A DNA stretch of 64,000 nucleotides, taken from Pseudoneurospora amorphoporcata. Lineage: Eukaryota; Ascomycota; Sordariomycetes; Sordariales; Sordariaceae. Positions within the stretch are counted from its first letter, which is position 1. Every line of letters starts with the position of its first letter. Below, piece by piece: positions 45,304-55,561 of the stretch. The notes under the pieces are model-generated. The model saw only the letters and a list, made by a program, of their open reading frames with translations. It did not search any database and was not told the DNA's origin. The position numbers and the translations under genes are program-made. The DNA lies in the NCBI GenBank assembly GCA_033297205.1, contig MU859066.1:337845-401844 (forward strand), read 5' to 3'.

Positions 45304-46500
45304 ATGCTCTCGAAAATCGCGCTCGCGACAGCTTGTCAGCTGCGCGCTGGTACCACACTGGCCGTTCGTACTGCCGCCGCTACCTCCGTTGTCTTCCAGC
45401 AGCGCGGTTACGCCTTAACCCGCGCTAAGAAGGACGCCGCCGAATCGGACGACACTGCTGCTACGGCCACCAAGACCAAGAAGTCGACTCGTTCCACCAC
45501 CGCCGCAAAGTCCAAGAAGCCGGCCGCCAAGGCCGCTAAGGGTGCCGCCGCGAAGACAAAGAAGCCCGCGGCCAAGAAGGAGGCTGCGCCCAAGAAGAAG
45601 CCCGGCCCGCCCAGGAAGAAGGTAGTGCTGACGGAGGAGCAGAAGCTGAAGCTCAAGATCAAGCTATTGAAGGAGCGGGCGCTGTTGAAAGAGGAGCCTA
45701 GCACCCACCATAACGGCGCTTGGAACCTGTACCTCGGTGATCACCTGAAGCAAATGGGTCAAAAGGGCGATGATGCAGACGCGCGGAGAGAGTATTTCTC
45801 AAAGGCAGCTGCCGGTTACAAGGCGTTGTCGGCCGCTGAAAAGGATGTGAGTTTGCCCTCTGTAGCTCCATGCCGTCATGTTTTCCCTCTGCCGCCCCTT
45901 CTGCTACTTCCCAAGTCTGTTCCACGCTTTGTTCTGTTTCTTTGCTGACTGCTGTCTCTTCATAAACACAGCGTTATGAATCCAGAGCCGACAAGGCTCA
46001 CGAGGAGGCCTTGGCCGCGCGGGCAGCGTGGGTGCTCACCAAGACGCCCTTGGAGATCCAGGCCGCCAACTATGCCCGTAAACACTTGAAGCGCCTCGGT
46101 GCCATTCCGGTCGCCCGCCTTATCCCGGATGACCGCGTTCCAAAGCGCACAAGGTCTTCCTTCTCGTGGTTCATCATGTCACGGAAGAAGGCGGGCGCCT
46201 TCCAGGCCGGTACGGCGCCAACGGAAGTGATGAGGGCTTTGGGCCAGGAGTGGAAGTCTATGGACGATGCGGCGAAACAGGTAAGTCGTTGCATTCCTCT
46301 TACATTCTCCATTTCTCTTTTACCTGTCGCACTGTGACAGGGCTCTTGGCCCGTTCGCAACGACGTCCTTGCCAAACTGGACCACCGTGCTAACAAATAT
46401 TTGCTTCACCCAGCCTTACATCGACAACTGTGCAGTCGATATGGAGAGATACCACAGTGAGGCGGCTGCTACTGCTTCTCAATATGCTGCTAAGGCATGA
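45304..46500 (+). CDS. Mitochondrial HMG-box DNA-binding protein (Abf2/Mhb1-like)
   Basis: Probably packages mitochondrial DNA into nucleoids. Three exons, 45304-45846, 45972-46280 and 46414-46500, give 312 residues. The N-terminus (MLSKIALATACQLRAG...FQQRGYALTR) is a mitochondrial presequence with a likely cleavage near residue 34-38. A Lys/Ala/Pro-rich linker (about 40-110) resembles histone H1 tails. The two HMG-like boxes are about 130-190 (GAWNLYLGDHLKQ...YFSKAAAGYKALSAAEKDRYE) and about 237-305 (SSFSWFIMSRKKAGAF...LGQEWKSMDDAAKQPYID). Two boxes and a presequence match yeast Abf2 and its filamentous-fungal counterparts. I chose the ATG at 45304 because it begins the presequence; a further in-frame ATG is at 45199. 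Confidence 0.85.
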
Positions 46501-46993
46501 TTATCACGCCCTCCGACGCCCCGTTTCCGGTTCGGTTCATGTGCATTTGTATGGGCTTCGAGAGACCTCCATGAGCTTTCATCCATCACACAATTAGCAG
46601 GGGGTCCGGTGCCGAGGCTCCGTCGCAGTCGGTTGTTGTTTGAGCCGTCCACAGAAATGTACTTGTACAAATTGTTTGGGAAGAGAAGCAATACCGTAAT
46701 AGTTGATGGATAAACAGGGGCAATGGAGCGTGGATATCCAACCAAACAAACCAAATAGAGAGACGGTATCAGAAGTTCACTGCACCGCGGATTCTCAAGT
46801 TCACGTACACACAAAGAGTATTTAGGGACCAACGTCAAGTTCGGTTCTTTCCAATATCACTGATGCAGCTGACCACAGGATCTGAAACTCTCACAACTCT
46901 CTCGAACCCGCAACACCCGACTCAAGTTCACCAAGTCCGGGCTGAGATTCCAACGCCCTTTTAAACCTGCCACAAAAACCCACAAAAACAGCC
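46501..46993. other. Convergent 3' region between the HMG-box gene and the unknown 611-residue gene
   Basis: 493 bp, both 3' UTRs; nothing else seen. Confidence 0.5.
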
Positions 46994-48829
46994 CTACCTC
47001 ACGCTCGGCCTGCCCACCCCGGTAGCCATCACGGACCGTGGCCTCGCCTCCATCCTTATTACCACCTCCCCCTCCCCATCCACCCACTTTGTCCCTGTAT
47101 ACAGCACCTCGCGCTTGCTAATGATGTACAAAACAAGGTACATGTGACCCACCACCGCGCCCCAGCAATACATCCGCAAACGAGTGAATCCTTCGTCCCG
47201 CGTGCACCAGATTCCCCACCCCGCCGCGCCGCTGCCCAGGTAGTCCGCTAAAAAAAGCCAGCACGACTCCTTGAGCTCGCGGCCCCACGACGTGCAGTCC
47301 ACCAGCCAGTAGCCCCGCTCATATGGGCATAAGTCGCGAGTCTGGAGGAAGGGCTGAAATCGCCTGGGGAGATTTAGGTCCGTGGCGAGCTTAGCGAGCA
47401 CGGGTGTTATTAGGGAGGTGTTGTCGGTTTCTGCTCCTTCTCCTTCTTTTCCACATGCAGAGAGGTCGAATAAGTGATCGGACGTCGGGGGGCAGGGCGA
47501 GTAGAGCTCGAGAACGGAGGAGAGGCGGGCGCTTCGTTCGGCGAGTTGGTGATCCTTGATGGCATCTTGTCGGGGGCCGATGTCGCTGGTTGAGCGGGCG
47601 AGTGGCTTGCCGGAGCTGGAGATTGGGTTGGTGGAGGAAGAGGGGGCGGGTAAAGATGTCGATGAGGCAGGTGCGGCTGCAGCTCGTGACGATGGTGCTG
47701 GTGCTGATGCTGATGCTGGCTCGGGAGATGTACGGCGTCGCTTGGTGGGCGGTGGCTCGGAGTCTGTACGGGGTGACGATAAAGACAGCTTGCATGGTCC
47801 TTTGGTAACGATAGTGTCGGCCGGTGGAATTTGCTCTTGGGCAGCAGGCTGTGATGATGCTATAATGAACTCGCTGTCTCGAGAGGAGGAGTGGCGGCGG
47901 CGCTTGTTGTTGGCGTTTACGACTGGTGACAGAGGTATAACCTTTGCTTGAGGATCGGCTGGTGCTTGACCTCTGGGGGAACCTCGCGTGGTTGATATGG
48001 GCCTGCTGGTTTGATAACATGATGAATTCCTTTCGGATGGCGCTGAAATGTGAGGCTCCTCGGCAGCGGTGACCGGCGGGCTGGAGGCCCTTTGGCTGTT
48101 TTCCGTTGGAGGTCCATGGCTGCTCCTTTGGAAAGCAGAATCCGGTGGTGGAGGTGCTATGCGAGACTGGTGACAGCCCATCTGTCGCCGCTGCGAGATA
48201 GGGCTGATGGTAGGGAATGTAGAGTCACCTTCATACTGGCTCTGGACGGGGGCAGCTGTTGACTCTTGAACTCTCGGTGCCCTTTCAACGACTGGCGATG
48301 CGATTAGGGACTGACTGGAATCGCTTGGATGCAAATAGTCCTCCAACAGCCTTGTCGGAGTGCAAAACTGAGACAGAGTCACATTGTTGTCAGGCAGTGA
48401 ATCCTGGACGACACTTAGCGGTTGCCATGAACGCTGCGAATTTTGAGTAGGCTGTGAGTAGTGTTGACTAGGCTGTGAACTTTGGCTCGGCTGACCATGC
48501 CTCATTTGCAAGCTGGGCAATCCAAAATTGTTCGCGGCGTCGCGCCATAATAGCGCTGGGGTTTCGACGAATCCTGCTACACCAGACGACCAAACGATTT
48601 GGTGTGGCTGCGTCGAAGGCCCTAGGGACCTATTTCCATCGGGCTGAAGCCGCGAGACGGCCTGGTTAGGGACGACATTTGGTGAGATTGTCTTGCTGAA
48701 CAATGATGTGCGCGTGATGGGCTCGAAGTCGTGATATGCATTGGCGAGCGCTCTGTAATTCGCGTCATCTGTTGACCTGCTAGGAGCTGTGATATGGACG
48801 AGTATCTCGGTCGCGGGTTTTTTGCTCAT
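46994..48829 (-). CDS. Fungus-specific protein of unknown function, low-complexity middle and conserved-looking C-terminus
   Basis: Single exon, 611 residues, not recognised. Residues 1-110 look folded (ATEILVHITAPSRS, YRALANAYHDFEP, IVWSSGVAGFVETPALLW). A long Ser/Gln/Pro/Arg-rich disordered middle follows, with a basic KRRRTSPEP patch that could be a nuclear localisation signal. The last 170 residues return to a globular composition rich in Trp and Cys (PYERGYWLVDCTSWGRELKESCWLFLADYLGSGAAGWGIWC, in pieces). This three-part shape suggests an adaptor or chromatin-associated protein; that is only inference. Codon use resembles the neighbouring genes, so it is probably a real gene. It is divergent from ERG26. 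Confidence 0.75.
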   Translation of the reverse strand: MSKKPATEILVHITAPSRSTDDANYRALANAYHDFEPITRTSLFSKTISPNVVPNQAVSRLQPDGNRSLGPSTQPHQIVWSSGVAGFVETPALLWRDAANNFGLPSLQMRHGQPSQSSQPSQHYSQPTQNSQRSWQPLSVVQDSLPDNNVTLSQFCTPTRLLEDYLHPSDSSQSLIASPVVERAPRVQESTAAPVQSQYEGDSTFPTISPISQRRQMGCHQSRIAPPPPDSAFQRSSHGPPTENSQRASSPPVTAAEEPHISAPSERNSSCYQTSRPISTTRGSPRGQAPADPQAKVIPLSPVVNANNKRRRHSSSRDSEFIIASSQPAAQEQIPPADTIVTKGPCKLSLSSPRTDSEPPPTKRRRTSPEPASASAPAPSSRAAAAPASSTSLPAPSSSTNPISSSGKPLARSTSDIGPRQDAIKDHQLAERSARLSSVLELYSPCPPTSDHLFDLSACGKEGEGAETDNTSLITPVLAKLATDLNLPRRFQPFLQTRDLCPYERGYWLVDCTSWGRELKESCWLFLADYLGSGAAGWGIWCTRDEGFTRLRMYCWGAVVGHMYLVLYIISKREVLYTGTKWVDGEGEVVIRMEARPRSVMATGVGRPSVR

Positions 48830-49583
48830 CGCACCGCATCAGGACACCAGTTTAGCCTGTGGTTGTCGGGTGCCATGGAATGGGCTGGACTGTGTACAAG
48901 TTGAGAGGTGGATGTTGGAATTGCGCCGTTTCGTGACTTATGCGTAGTGGTGCGCCGAGGATGGAAGATTGTTGCCTGGCACTAAAGTGTTCCCAGGTTG
49001 TGAAAGCGAGAGTGTGGGATGACAAAGGAGCATTCATTGTTGACTTGCGGCGCGACAAAGCAATTGGAGAAATCGGGTTGTCGCGCGTTGTCGCATTGGA
49101 TGGCAGGCGGGGTAGGGTCCTATGTTTGAATCAGGTAGTGCACGGATCCCTGTGCGTCTAAACTGTCCACTCAGATCCACCGCGTGCCGCATCCCGTCGA
49201 CCACCCTGATGGACAACAAGGGTCGTCTATTATTTTGCCCTTTGGTTCCGCCTAAAATCCAGCCTCTGAAAAGGGGTCACGGTGTTTCTCACTGAATGTC
49301 GCCGTGTCGGTACCTCGCTGGCTGGCCAGGGGCAAGAGCTGGCTTTGAAGACTGTGGCACCCCTGCTGATAGGTAGACATTCAAGCTCCAAGTTGTTGAC
49401 ACTAGCATCCTTGTCCCCAGCTTTCAAGGACAACACTACCTATCCCAAGTTCCCAACGTTCGTTCCCCTGGTCTAGAACTAGACAGTCTTCCAATTAATT
49501 GACCTCTTTCCATCCATCTCTTCTTTCTTCCAAAGTTTCAGTTCATCGGTTTGCCCTTGTCGATACCCCATACACCTCCCACG
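48830..49583. other. Divergent promoter region of the unknown gene and ERG26
   Basis: 754 bp, with no coding-like frame. A C/T-rich stretch (about 49500-49550) precedes the ERG26 ATG, as is common for highly expressed fungal genes. Confidence 0.5.
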
Positions 49584-50774
49584 ATGGCCTCAGAAAAGAA
49601 GCCGGAGCTTGGCTCCGTCCTCGTGATTGGCGGCTGTGGCTTTCTCGGCCACCACGTTGTCCGCGTGCTCCTCCGCGACTACATTTGTTCCGTCTCCGTC
49701 ATCGACTTGCGCTGCACGCGGAACCGGCGACCCGAGTCGGACGGCGTTCAATATTTCGAGGCCGACATCACTGACGCCGCCCGACTCGAAGAAATCTTCA
49801 ACAAGGTCAAGCCCCAGGTCGTCGTCCACACCGCGTCGCCTCCCGCCCAGTCCAACGACAGCGTCTCTCATGCGTTGTTCAAGAAGGTCAATGTCGACGG
49901 CACTGCCGCCATCATCAAGGCGTGCCAGCAGACGGGGGTTACCGCCCTCGTCTACACCAGCTCCGCCAGTGTGATGAGTGACAACAAGTCCGACCTCATC
50001 AACGCGGACGAGCGCTGGCCCGTCATCCGCGGAGCCCAGCAGAGCGAGTATTACTCTGAGACAAAGGTACTTTTTTTCCCGACTACCCCCTTCCAGCTCC
50101 TAGAAATCTCCCCCAGACTAACCTCCCGCATTCCCCAGGCCGCCGCCGAAGAGCTCGTCCTCCAAGCCAACCGCTCCGCCGCCGCCCCCAACCTTCTCAC
50201 CTGCTCCATCCGTCCCTCCGGCATCATGGGCGAAGGCGACACCATGACGCTCTACCACCTCATCAAGCTCTACCAGAACGGCAAGACCTCTGTCCAAGTC
50301 GGAGACAACGACAACCTCTTCGATTTCACCTACGTCGAGAACGTAGCGCACGGACACCTGCTGGCCGCCATCGCCCTTTTACAAACCTCCAAGCTGAAGA
50401 TCGCGCCCCTCGACCACGAGCGCGTCGACGGCGAGGCTTTCATCATCACCAACGACTCGCCCGTGTACTTTTGGGACTTCTGCCGGGCCGTGTGGAACGC
50501 GGCTGGTAGCCCGCACGGCACTGAGCACGTGTGGGTTTTGCCAAGGGATGTGGGTATTGTGCTGGGCTTTTTGAGCGAGGTGTTCTTCGGGATTATTCGT
50601 AAGCCGCCGACATTCAACAGGCAAAGAATCATTTATAGCTGCATGACGAGGTACTACGATATTTCCAAGGCGAAGAAGAGGTTAGGGTATAAGCCGCTGG
50701 TGCCGCTGGATGAGGCGGTGAGGAGGTCGGTTAAGTGGACGCTGGAGCAGCAGAAGGGGGAGAAGTTGCAATAG
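49584..50774 (+). CDS. erg26: ERG26, sterol-4-alpha-carboxylate 3-dehydrogenase (decarboxylating)
   Basis: NAD(P)-dependent enzyme of ergosterol C-4 demethylation, acting at the ER with ERG25 and ERG27. Two exons, 49584-50066 and 50139-50774, give 372 residues. The nucleotide-binding motif GGCGFLG is at 16-22. The catalytic YxxxK is YSETK at 157-161, with TSSASV upstream. SIRPSGIMGEGD and DFTYVENVAHGH are characteristic of the 3-beta-HSD family. The 72-nt intron directly after Lys161 has no in-frame stop, so the unspliced frame is open throughout and would insert 24 residues beside the active site. The start was chosen at 49584 (MASEKKPEL); an in-frame ATG at 49551 is possible. Confidence 0.93.
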   Translation: MASEKKPELGSVLVIGGCGFLGHHVVRVLLRDYICSVSVIDLRCTRNRRPESDGVQYFEADITDAARLEEIFNKVKPQVVVHTASPPAQSNDSVSHALFKKVNVDGTAAIIKACQQTGVTALVYTSSASVMSDNKSDLINADERWPVIRGAQQSEYYSETKVLFFPTTPFQLLEISPRLTSRIPQAAAEELVLQANRSAAAPNLLTCSIRPSGIMGEGDTMTLYHLIKLYQNGKTSVQVGDNDNLFDFTYVENVAHGHLLAAIALLQTSKLKIAPLDHERVDGEAFIITNDSPVYFWDFCRAVWNAAGSPHGTEHVWVLPRDVGIVLGFLSEVFFGIIRKPPTFNRQRIIYSCMTRYYDISKAKKRLGYKPLVPLDEAVRRSVKWTLEQQKGEKLQ

Positions 50775-51574
50775 GCGTGGGCATAGAAAGGTTTTGGATG
50801 TGGAAGGGATTCATTTTGATGGAAGGCATGAAAGCTGTATATGAAAGGTTGGACAAGCGCTGACGAGGCGGCATGCGTTCGGCCTTGCTTTCTGGAGGAC
50901 GCCGTACTACTTGTCTCAGCATTGAATAATATCTAATGACACCGTTTGAATGATGCTCGACTTAGCAAAGCAGAGACGGGCCACATCAAGGGATATTGGG
51001 TATGGATTCAAAAGAAGAACGTAAAGAGTAGAAGGCATGTGAGGGGAGCTATGACAGCTTCGATAAACCCAAAGCCAGGAAGTATGACGGCACTGCGTAT
51101 GAAGTAGGTATCTCCTCACCAACGTATATTTTTGTTTCCCAATAAGAATTCAACCGAAAGAGATGTTGTTTCACACCGAGCAGAATCGGCCGAGGAAGGC
51201 CAAGTCTAGTTACGAGGGAGAAGAATGAATAAAAGGTTTAAGAAAAGCCGAGAAGCCAAACAGAAAAGTCGCTCTCCCTATAGCTAAGTAGATAAAAGTA
51301 GTAGTAAAACCCCCGATAAGAAAAAAAAGAAAACCCCCCTCCCCCGAGCGGTAAAGCTCCTCCTCTTCCTCCTCTTCCGTCTTTGGAAGCAATCAGCCAA
51401 GAGGACTCCAGACTTTCTCAATGATATCAAACAACGATGCCCGGCACAATAAAAAAGGAACATTCATCACCACTTCCCTCCCCTAGCTGCCGGAATTTTA
51501 CTAAAACCCTCTCCTCCGCCTCCCAAAAAACAACTAAAACAATATGATAGGTGAGGTATGAGCTCATGCATTGC
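50775..51574. other. Convergent 3' region between ERG26 and LRG1
   Basis: 800 bp with simple CCT/TCC and A-rich tracts near 51300-51380. No gene recognised. Confidence 0.5.
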
Positions 51575-54500
51575 TCATGCAGTGCCAGTAGTCACCCCGT
51601 TGTTTGGCCTGCCCCAGCCAGAATTCCGCCATTCCTTCCTCGGCCCTCCTCCCTGTTGCTGCTGCTGTCCATTCACCGGCCCATTACGATTATAGTCGCC
51701 GCCGCTTGCGGCCCCATCCCCTCCGCCTCCTATCGCGTTTCCACCTGGCCCTCCTGGACCACCAGGACCACCACCACCGGCGGTGGCCGCGTGTTCAGGT
51801 GCGGGGCCGTACGGGATAGGCTGTTGTGGCCCACTAGGCGGCCCTGGAGGATGATTGCTGGACCCACCAGGACCACCATCTCCATGTGACTGTGAGAGTG
51901 GATGTGGTCCCATCGGCCCGGGTCCTCCACGCTTTTGTGGTGATGTCGCTCCTCCGGGGCCTCCCATCCGATCCGCCATTCCTCCTCCGTTGTTGCCGCC
52001 ACGATCAGCGGGGCCAGGGCCGAGGTAGACCGCGTTCTCGGTTACCGTCCGGACGCTGGTCTCCTGCTGCCACGACGTCGGGTCGGACTCAACCCTGCGT
52101 GGTGGTGGTCGACTGGGGTTCTCGTGCCGGCCGACGATTTCGACGACATCGGCGTACTGTCGTGAACCGAAACCGCCCGTGTTTCGCTCAGAGTATCGCT
52201 TGAGAATTTCCTTTGTGGTGAGCTCTCCGTCTAGGAAGGCAGGGTCGCTGATGTATTGTACTAGTTCATCAGGAACCTGTAAAAGTACATGTGTTAGCAC
52301 ATGTTGCATGGACCGGACCATGAGAAAACAAAACTTACCAAGCACATCTCTTCAATGTTGGCTATTAGAACTTCGACTGCTTCAATCGCATACATCGGGT
52401 CGCTACCCAACGTGGACGTCGTGGTTCTATCAAACAGAACGTTGGGCGCTATGACAGTCGCCAGATTCTTGATGTCCATCTTAGAACCTGATTCCTCGTC
52501 GACCTGGTGGAACGATCCGGCCCACTTAAGGAAGCAGAACAGTATCTCCATCGAGTCGCGGTGACACTTGGGCATGAGACAGCATATTAGGTGGAGACAC
52601 TGCCTCTTCTTGTCCTCGTCCGCGATCTTCGCGGCTGCCAGCCAAAGTCGGTAGAGCTTCTGAGTCATAAGCGGATCAGGCAGTTCTCGGAGGTATCGTT
52701 TCAGCAAGGCGGCCACCTGGACGACGTTGTTACCGCTAAGGTCCACGTTTCCTTCCTTGTCGATTTTCTCAACAAGCTCACCCAGCTTCTTGATATTGCC
52801 GTTCTTCCGGAAGACACCTTCAACCGAAAGATCCATTTGCCTCATGAGAGATAGGATATCGTCAACGACTGCGGGGATTCTCAATGTCCCGGGCCCCACG
52901 CCGTCTGTGGACTCGGCTCCATCCCGTTCGATAATAGCTTCCAGTGGTACGCCGAAAACACCCTTCTTCTTCCGTCCGTCTTTTTGGAAAGCTTTACCGA
53001 TGTTCTTCCAGAAATTGGGCGTTTTCCTCGTCTCGATAAGTCCGATCAGTTCCACCAGGGTAAACTCACCCTCCACCATCGGGGCCATGGTAACAACGGC
53101 AAGATGTCGGATGATGAAGTACTCCAAAGCAGAAAGTTCGGAGAAGTATCTCCTACCGACACGCTGAGGCGATGGTTCACCAGCAGCGCGCGAGTCCCCG
53201 CCCTTGCTGTCCGAATAGCTTCGCTTGTGTCCACTGCCCGATGAGGCACCGCCAAATGAAGGCTCAGTGGCGGGAGAACGCAGTAGCTCCTGCCTGCTAG
53301 GCGGACCTGCTCGTTGTTCTCTTGCCTGCTCAGCAGCGACGATCCGAGGAATATCCGCAAGGGTCAGGGCGTCCTGGTTAGGCAGCATCATATCGTGGTC
53401 CTCGCCGCCGGTTCCCATATCCTCCTCGATCCGCATTCTTCTGCCATTAGCCGGTCCACCATCGATGCCCGAACCAGGCCCGGACCCGGGCTGTGCACTG
53501 CTACTCTCCGGTCCATCCATGATTCGGGATGTCCGGGCTTTCCTAAAGCTTGACGAAAGGTGCTTATCCAAACGGGTGCTCTTCAGCCTCTTGACATCAT
53601 TAAGAGCGCTCTCATAGGACGATTCTCGATGATGTTGTGACTGATCGCCCCCGGAAAAGCCTCTCTGTCTACCATCCAGTGACGGGCGGCCATCGCCAGC
53701 ATCGTTCCCATTATGAGCCCTTGATTCGGCCGCAGACGGAAGGGCACCATGCATTCGTAGAATTTCCAATAACCTCGCCAGCGCCACCTGCAGCAGGAAC
53801 ATATACTGCTGCAGCTTGGACACACGCTCAAACGGCGGCGCCTTATCCGAGCTGTACGTTTCGCAGTTGTTGCAGAATATTTTGGAATCGTACAGGTTCA
53901 GTCGGGCATCCTGGAGACTCCGGCCGAGTTCTCTCTGGCAACGCGAGCAGTTGACACACGTGATATGCCACCTCTTGTCGCCGCTCTTTGCGCACTCGTC
54001 CTCAATGGGCTTTTTGCAGAGGGTACACGAGTCCGAGTCGGAAGCCGATAGGCGAGCCATGCCGGAGGTTAGCTGAAGCGTCGTCGTTGAATTGTCCTCG
54101 GTCTTTAGCGCCTCAAGATCATTGAGCTCATCGAGAAACCCGTACAGGCCCTCGGCGGTATCGCGCTCCTTCTCGATCCGCAACGCTCCTTGTAAGCAGA
54201 TTCGAATAAGGAGCTTCAGATAATGAGCTAGGCCAGTGACGAGTGTTAACAATTCTTGGGTAACACCAAGCTTTCGGGTGCCCTTATCCTGTGTTTTAGA
54301 AAGCAGCGAGAAGAATGCTACGATTTTCTTGCATAGAAGCTTGGCTTCTCTTCCATACATTAGGCCTATTATTCATCAGCCAACATCAACATTAGCTTTC
54401 GGGGATGCGCTCATGCACCCTGGAATATTCCTCACCTGTCATATCCAGCCTTGCCATGGTAGCATCAAGCCTATCCGCTGAATGGAACAGTATGTCAACG

Positions 54501-55561
54501 TGCCATATGAACTTTTTAGCTACCATGACACCGTCGACATACGCCCCATTGCTCACATGGAGAAGCATGTCCGATATACAAGCCGCCGACGACTCTTCGA
54601 AAGTCGAAAGCACGCTCCAAATACGGTAGACCTTCTCTTCCATGCGTTCCTCTTCGTCCCGGACTAGTTCACGACCAGCAGGGTCATCCGGCACAGGCTC
54701 AAGAGCCTTTTGTGGCGGGTTTAACCTGACATTCCAGAACTTGTGTATCATGTAGCACTCGGGATGCCAGTGTTGATTTTGGCCGTTTCGGAATATCTCG
54801 ACAAACTGCTTGAGAATGGCAGTTTGGCAGCCACTACAACGTTGGGCGTACTGCGTCGAATAATGGTAATGGCAGTAGACATGTCCATCGTGCTCGTAGT
54901 AGCTATCCTGAGCGCCGAAGACAGTCGGGCATAGCGAGCAGGTAAAGTGATCGACGTGGTATTTGCGATCGAGTGCTGTGATGTAAGAACCCCGAAGAGC
55001 TCCGCCACACTGGTAACACAGCAGTCCTAACCTGCGAAAGTAATCCGTCTCGCAAAGGGGATACTGACCCTCGCCGTTATTGTCGTCTGCGGGGAAGAAT
55101 TTGGAGGCAACAATTTGCCCGCAGTCCTGCAATTGGGATGGTTAGCAAGAAAGTCCACACCGGGCGGCTGAATTTCAGGGACTCACGCGACACTTGAAGC
55201 AATCCAAATGAAATGTCCCATCGAGTGCGCGAACAAACTGGCCCGTCAAGGGTTCGCCACATTTCTTGCACACTCGCACTTGTCCGCTAGCCGTCCTCGA
55301 CCCCTTTGGCTTTGACCTGTTCTTCTCTCCACTGCGTCTCGATTCGAGATCTGTAGCATCGGTGGCGCTCAGCGCAGGCGATCCTGGAATGCGAGTCAAG
55401 TGGGCATTTGTAGGGGCGCCGTTTTGTGATACCGTTTGCGTAATATCCAGATGCTCGTCCTCTCTCCGTTGCGCAGCTTCACCTTGGGGGTGCCCCTGTG
55501 GATGTCCATGGGTGAATTCGCGGTCGCCCACGGGGCCGCCGCCGTAGTCTGAGCTTGTCAT
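51575..55561 (-). CDS. lrg1: LRG1-type Rho GTPase-activating protein with three LIM domains
   Basis: Negative regulator of Rho1 signalling in cell-wall synthesis and polar growth. Four exons, 55187-55561, 54436-55126, 52339-54365 and 51575-52276, give 1264 residues. Two LIM domains in tandem lie at about 100-235 (CKKCGEPL...FHLDCFKC; LLCYQCGGAL...YHVDHFTC...CSGC). A third lies near 475-525 (CTLCKKPI...RWHITCVNCSRC...FCNNC). The RhoGAP domain is at about 795-1000, with the arginine finger in VEGVFRKNG and NLATVIAPNVLF. The C-terminal tail is Gly/Pro/Gln-rich. LIM-LIM-LIM-RhoGAP order is diagnostic of Lrg1. Exon 2 ends in phase 1 and joins as TGLMYGREAKLL. Confidence 0.95.
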
